DNA of 64,000 nucleotides from an uncultured Elusimicrobia bacterium (GTDB lineage: Bacteria > Elusimicrobiota > Elusimicrobia > Elusimicrobiales > Elusimicrobiaceae). A program made the translations under genes and the position numbers. Below are positions 63,543-64,000 of this stretch, in pieces (position 1 is the stretch's first letter; each line of letters starts with the position of its first letter). The notes below the pieces were generated by a model. It was not told the origin of the DNA, ran no database searches, and saw only the letters and a program-made list of their open reading frames with translations. The stretch is taken from NCBI GenBank assembly GCA_947306425.1, contig CAMZGO010000001.1:1-64000 (forward strand). The letters are read 5' to 3'.

Positions 63543-64000
63543 ATGAAAGAAATAAAAAATAGTAAACAAGGTTTTACTTTAATTGAACTTTTGGTAGTTG
63601 TGTTAATTATCGGCATACTTGCCGCTGTTGCTTTACCGCAATATAAAGCATCCGTCGGAAGGGCAAAATTTGCTAAATTAAAAATTAACGCAAAAGCTGT
63701 TAATGAAGCCGCACAACGCTATTTTTTAGTACGAGGGGAATATCCATCAAAATTAAGTGATTTAGATGTTGATATTTCAATAAGCTGTTCTATTATGCCT
63801 TCAGTTACTTATATGAATTGCTCAACAATCATTTTTGGAGTTCAAGTGGCTTATTATATTCAAAAAGAAGGAAATAAACCCCATTTATGTTATGTATACA
63901 ATCCAAATCTTTCTCATCCTGCAAACAGATTGTGCGCCCAAGAAGCTCACAGAATAAGCCCCAATTGTTATAATGATCATCATTGCGTACATTACTATTA
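63543..64000 (+). CDS. Type IV pilin-like protein, cut by the window end
   Basis: 152 codons visible, with the last two bases (TA) probably beginning the stop. Leader MKEIKNSKQG, then FTLIE with Glu5 and the consensus helix ending ALPQYKAS. The C-terminal domain has several Cys, including CYVYNPNLSHPANRLC (Cys-x14-Cys) and CYNDHHCVHYY at the end. TTAGGAGAG precedes the ATG; the 5' untranslated region has a CGCTTTATAAAGCG palindrome. It is driven by the T16-spacer promoter 51 nt upstream. Confidence 0.9.
   Translation, partial: MKEIKNSKQGFTLIELLVVVLIIGILAAVALPQYKASVGRAKFAKLKINAKAVNEAAQRYFLVRGEYPSKLSDLDVDISISCSIMPSVTYMNCSTIIFGVQVAYYIQKEGNKPHLCYVYNPNLSHPANRLCAQEAHRISPNCYNDHHCVHYY

Overview
This window reads as the chromosome of an A+T-rich, Gram-negative, probably anaerobic bacterium. 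LptF/LptG-type permeases, an RfaE2-type heptose enzyme, lipoproteins, an OmpA-type protein and beta-barrels point to a didermic envelope. The many stand-alone type IV pilin genes, the A+T-rich housekeeping genes and the gene content suggest phylum Elusimicrobiota, possibly near Elusimicrobium minutum. That placement is inference from memory of the group; no database search was made.

Layout. 1-2 kb: a tandem repeat array beside a CAT tRNA, then obg. 2-4 kb: a lipoprotein and a Cys-rich secreted protein. 4-5 kb: a pilin and two tRNA-Pro genes. 5-9.4 kb (minus): ridA, malQ, plsY, gpsA, an HU/IHF-type gene and a MerR-type gene. 10-17.6 kb (plus): a POT peptide transporter, then coaBC, accB, accC, rfaE2, a serine-palmitoyltransferase-like enzyme and a GNAT acyltransferase. 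18-23 kb: envelope genes, a deoxyhypusine-synthase-like gene, glyA and mtnP. 24-30 kb: two lptF/lptG genes, a class A PBP and an exported orphan. 30-37.5 kb (minus): smc, a DUF296 gene, transketolase and an M42 peptidase. 38-41 kb: nusB, ligA and a surface-repeat protein. 41-50.6 kb: initiator tRNA with a repeat array, then an SPL-like radical SAM gene, an aldo/keto reductase, ybaB and addA/addB. 50.6-56 kb (plus): uppP, an OmpA lipoprotein, tRNA-Asp with a repeat array, purB, purA and an SPFH gene. 57.6-63.3 kb (minus): mutL, mutS and a beta-barrel.

Seven type IV pilin-like genes are scattered singly between these operons (4.3, 9.5, 17.6, 23.1, 37.6, 56.1 and 63.5 kb). They share an almost invariant N-terminal helix and have unrelated C-terminal domains. 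Six fall into two regulatory classes. Three have a near-identical promoter whose spacer between the -35 and -10 boxes is a run of 15 or 16 T, a candidate phase-variation switch. The other three lie directly downstream of a 230-270 nt structured RNA I do not recognise. It has a long P1 helix, two internal hairpins, two following hairpins and a terminator-like last hairpin whose loop forms a 10-13 bp pseudoknot with the P1 interior. Every helix is kept by compensatory change.

A second unexplained system sits at tRNA 3' ends. At four tRNA genes the trailer side carries one or more copies of a non-coding unit of about 190-204 bp. The units carry duplicated tRNA 3' ends that break off in the T-loop. 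At three of the four loci they also carry an inverted 11-nt copy of the T-arm that matches the adjacent tRNA specifically. All share a hairpin with a GCAG loop and a covarying stem. A further global trait is leaderless expression: many first-in-operon housekeeping genes have a -10 hexamer exactly 6-7 nt upstream of the start codon and no ribosome binding site.
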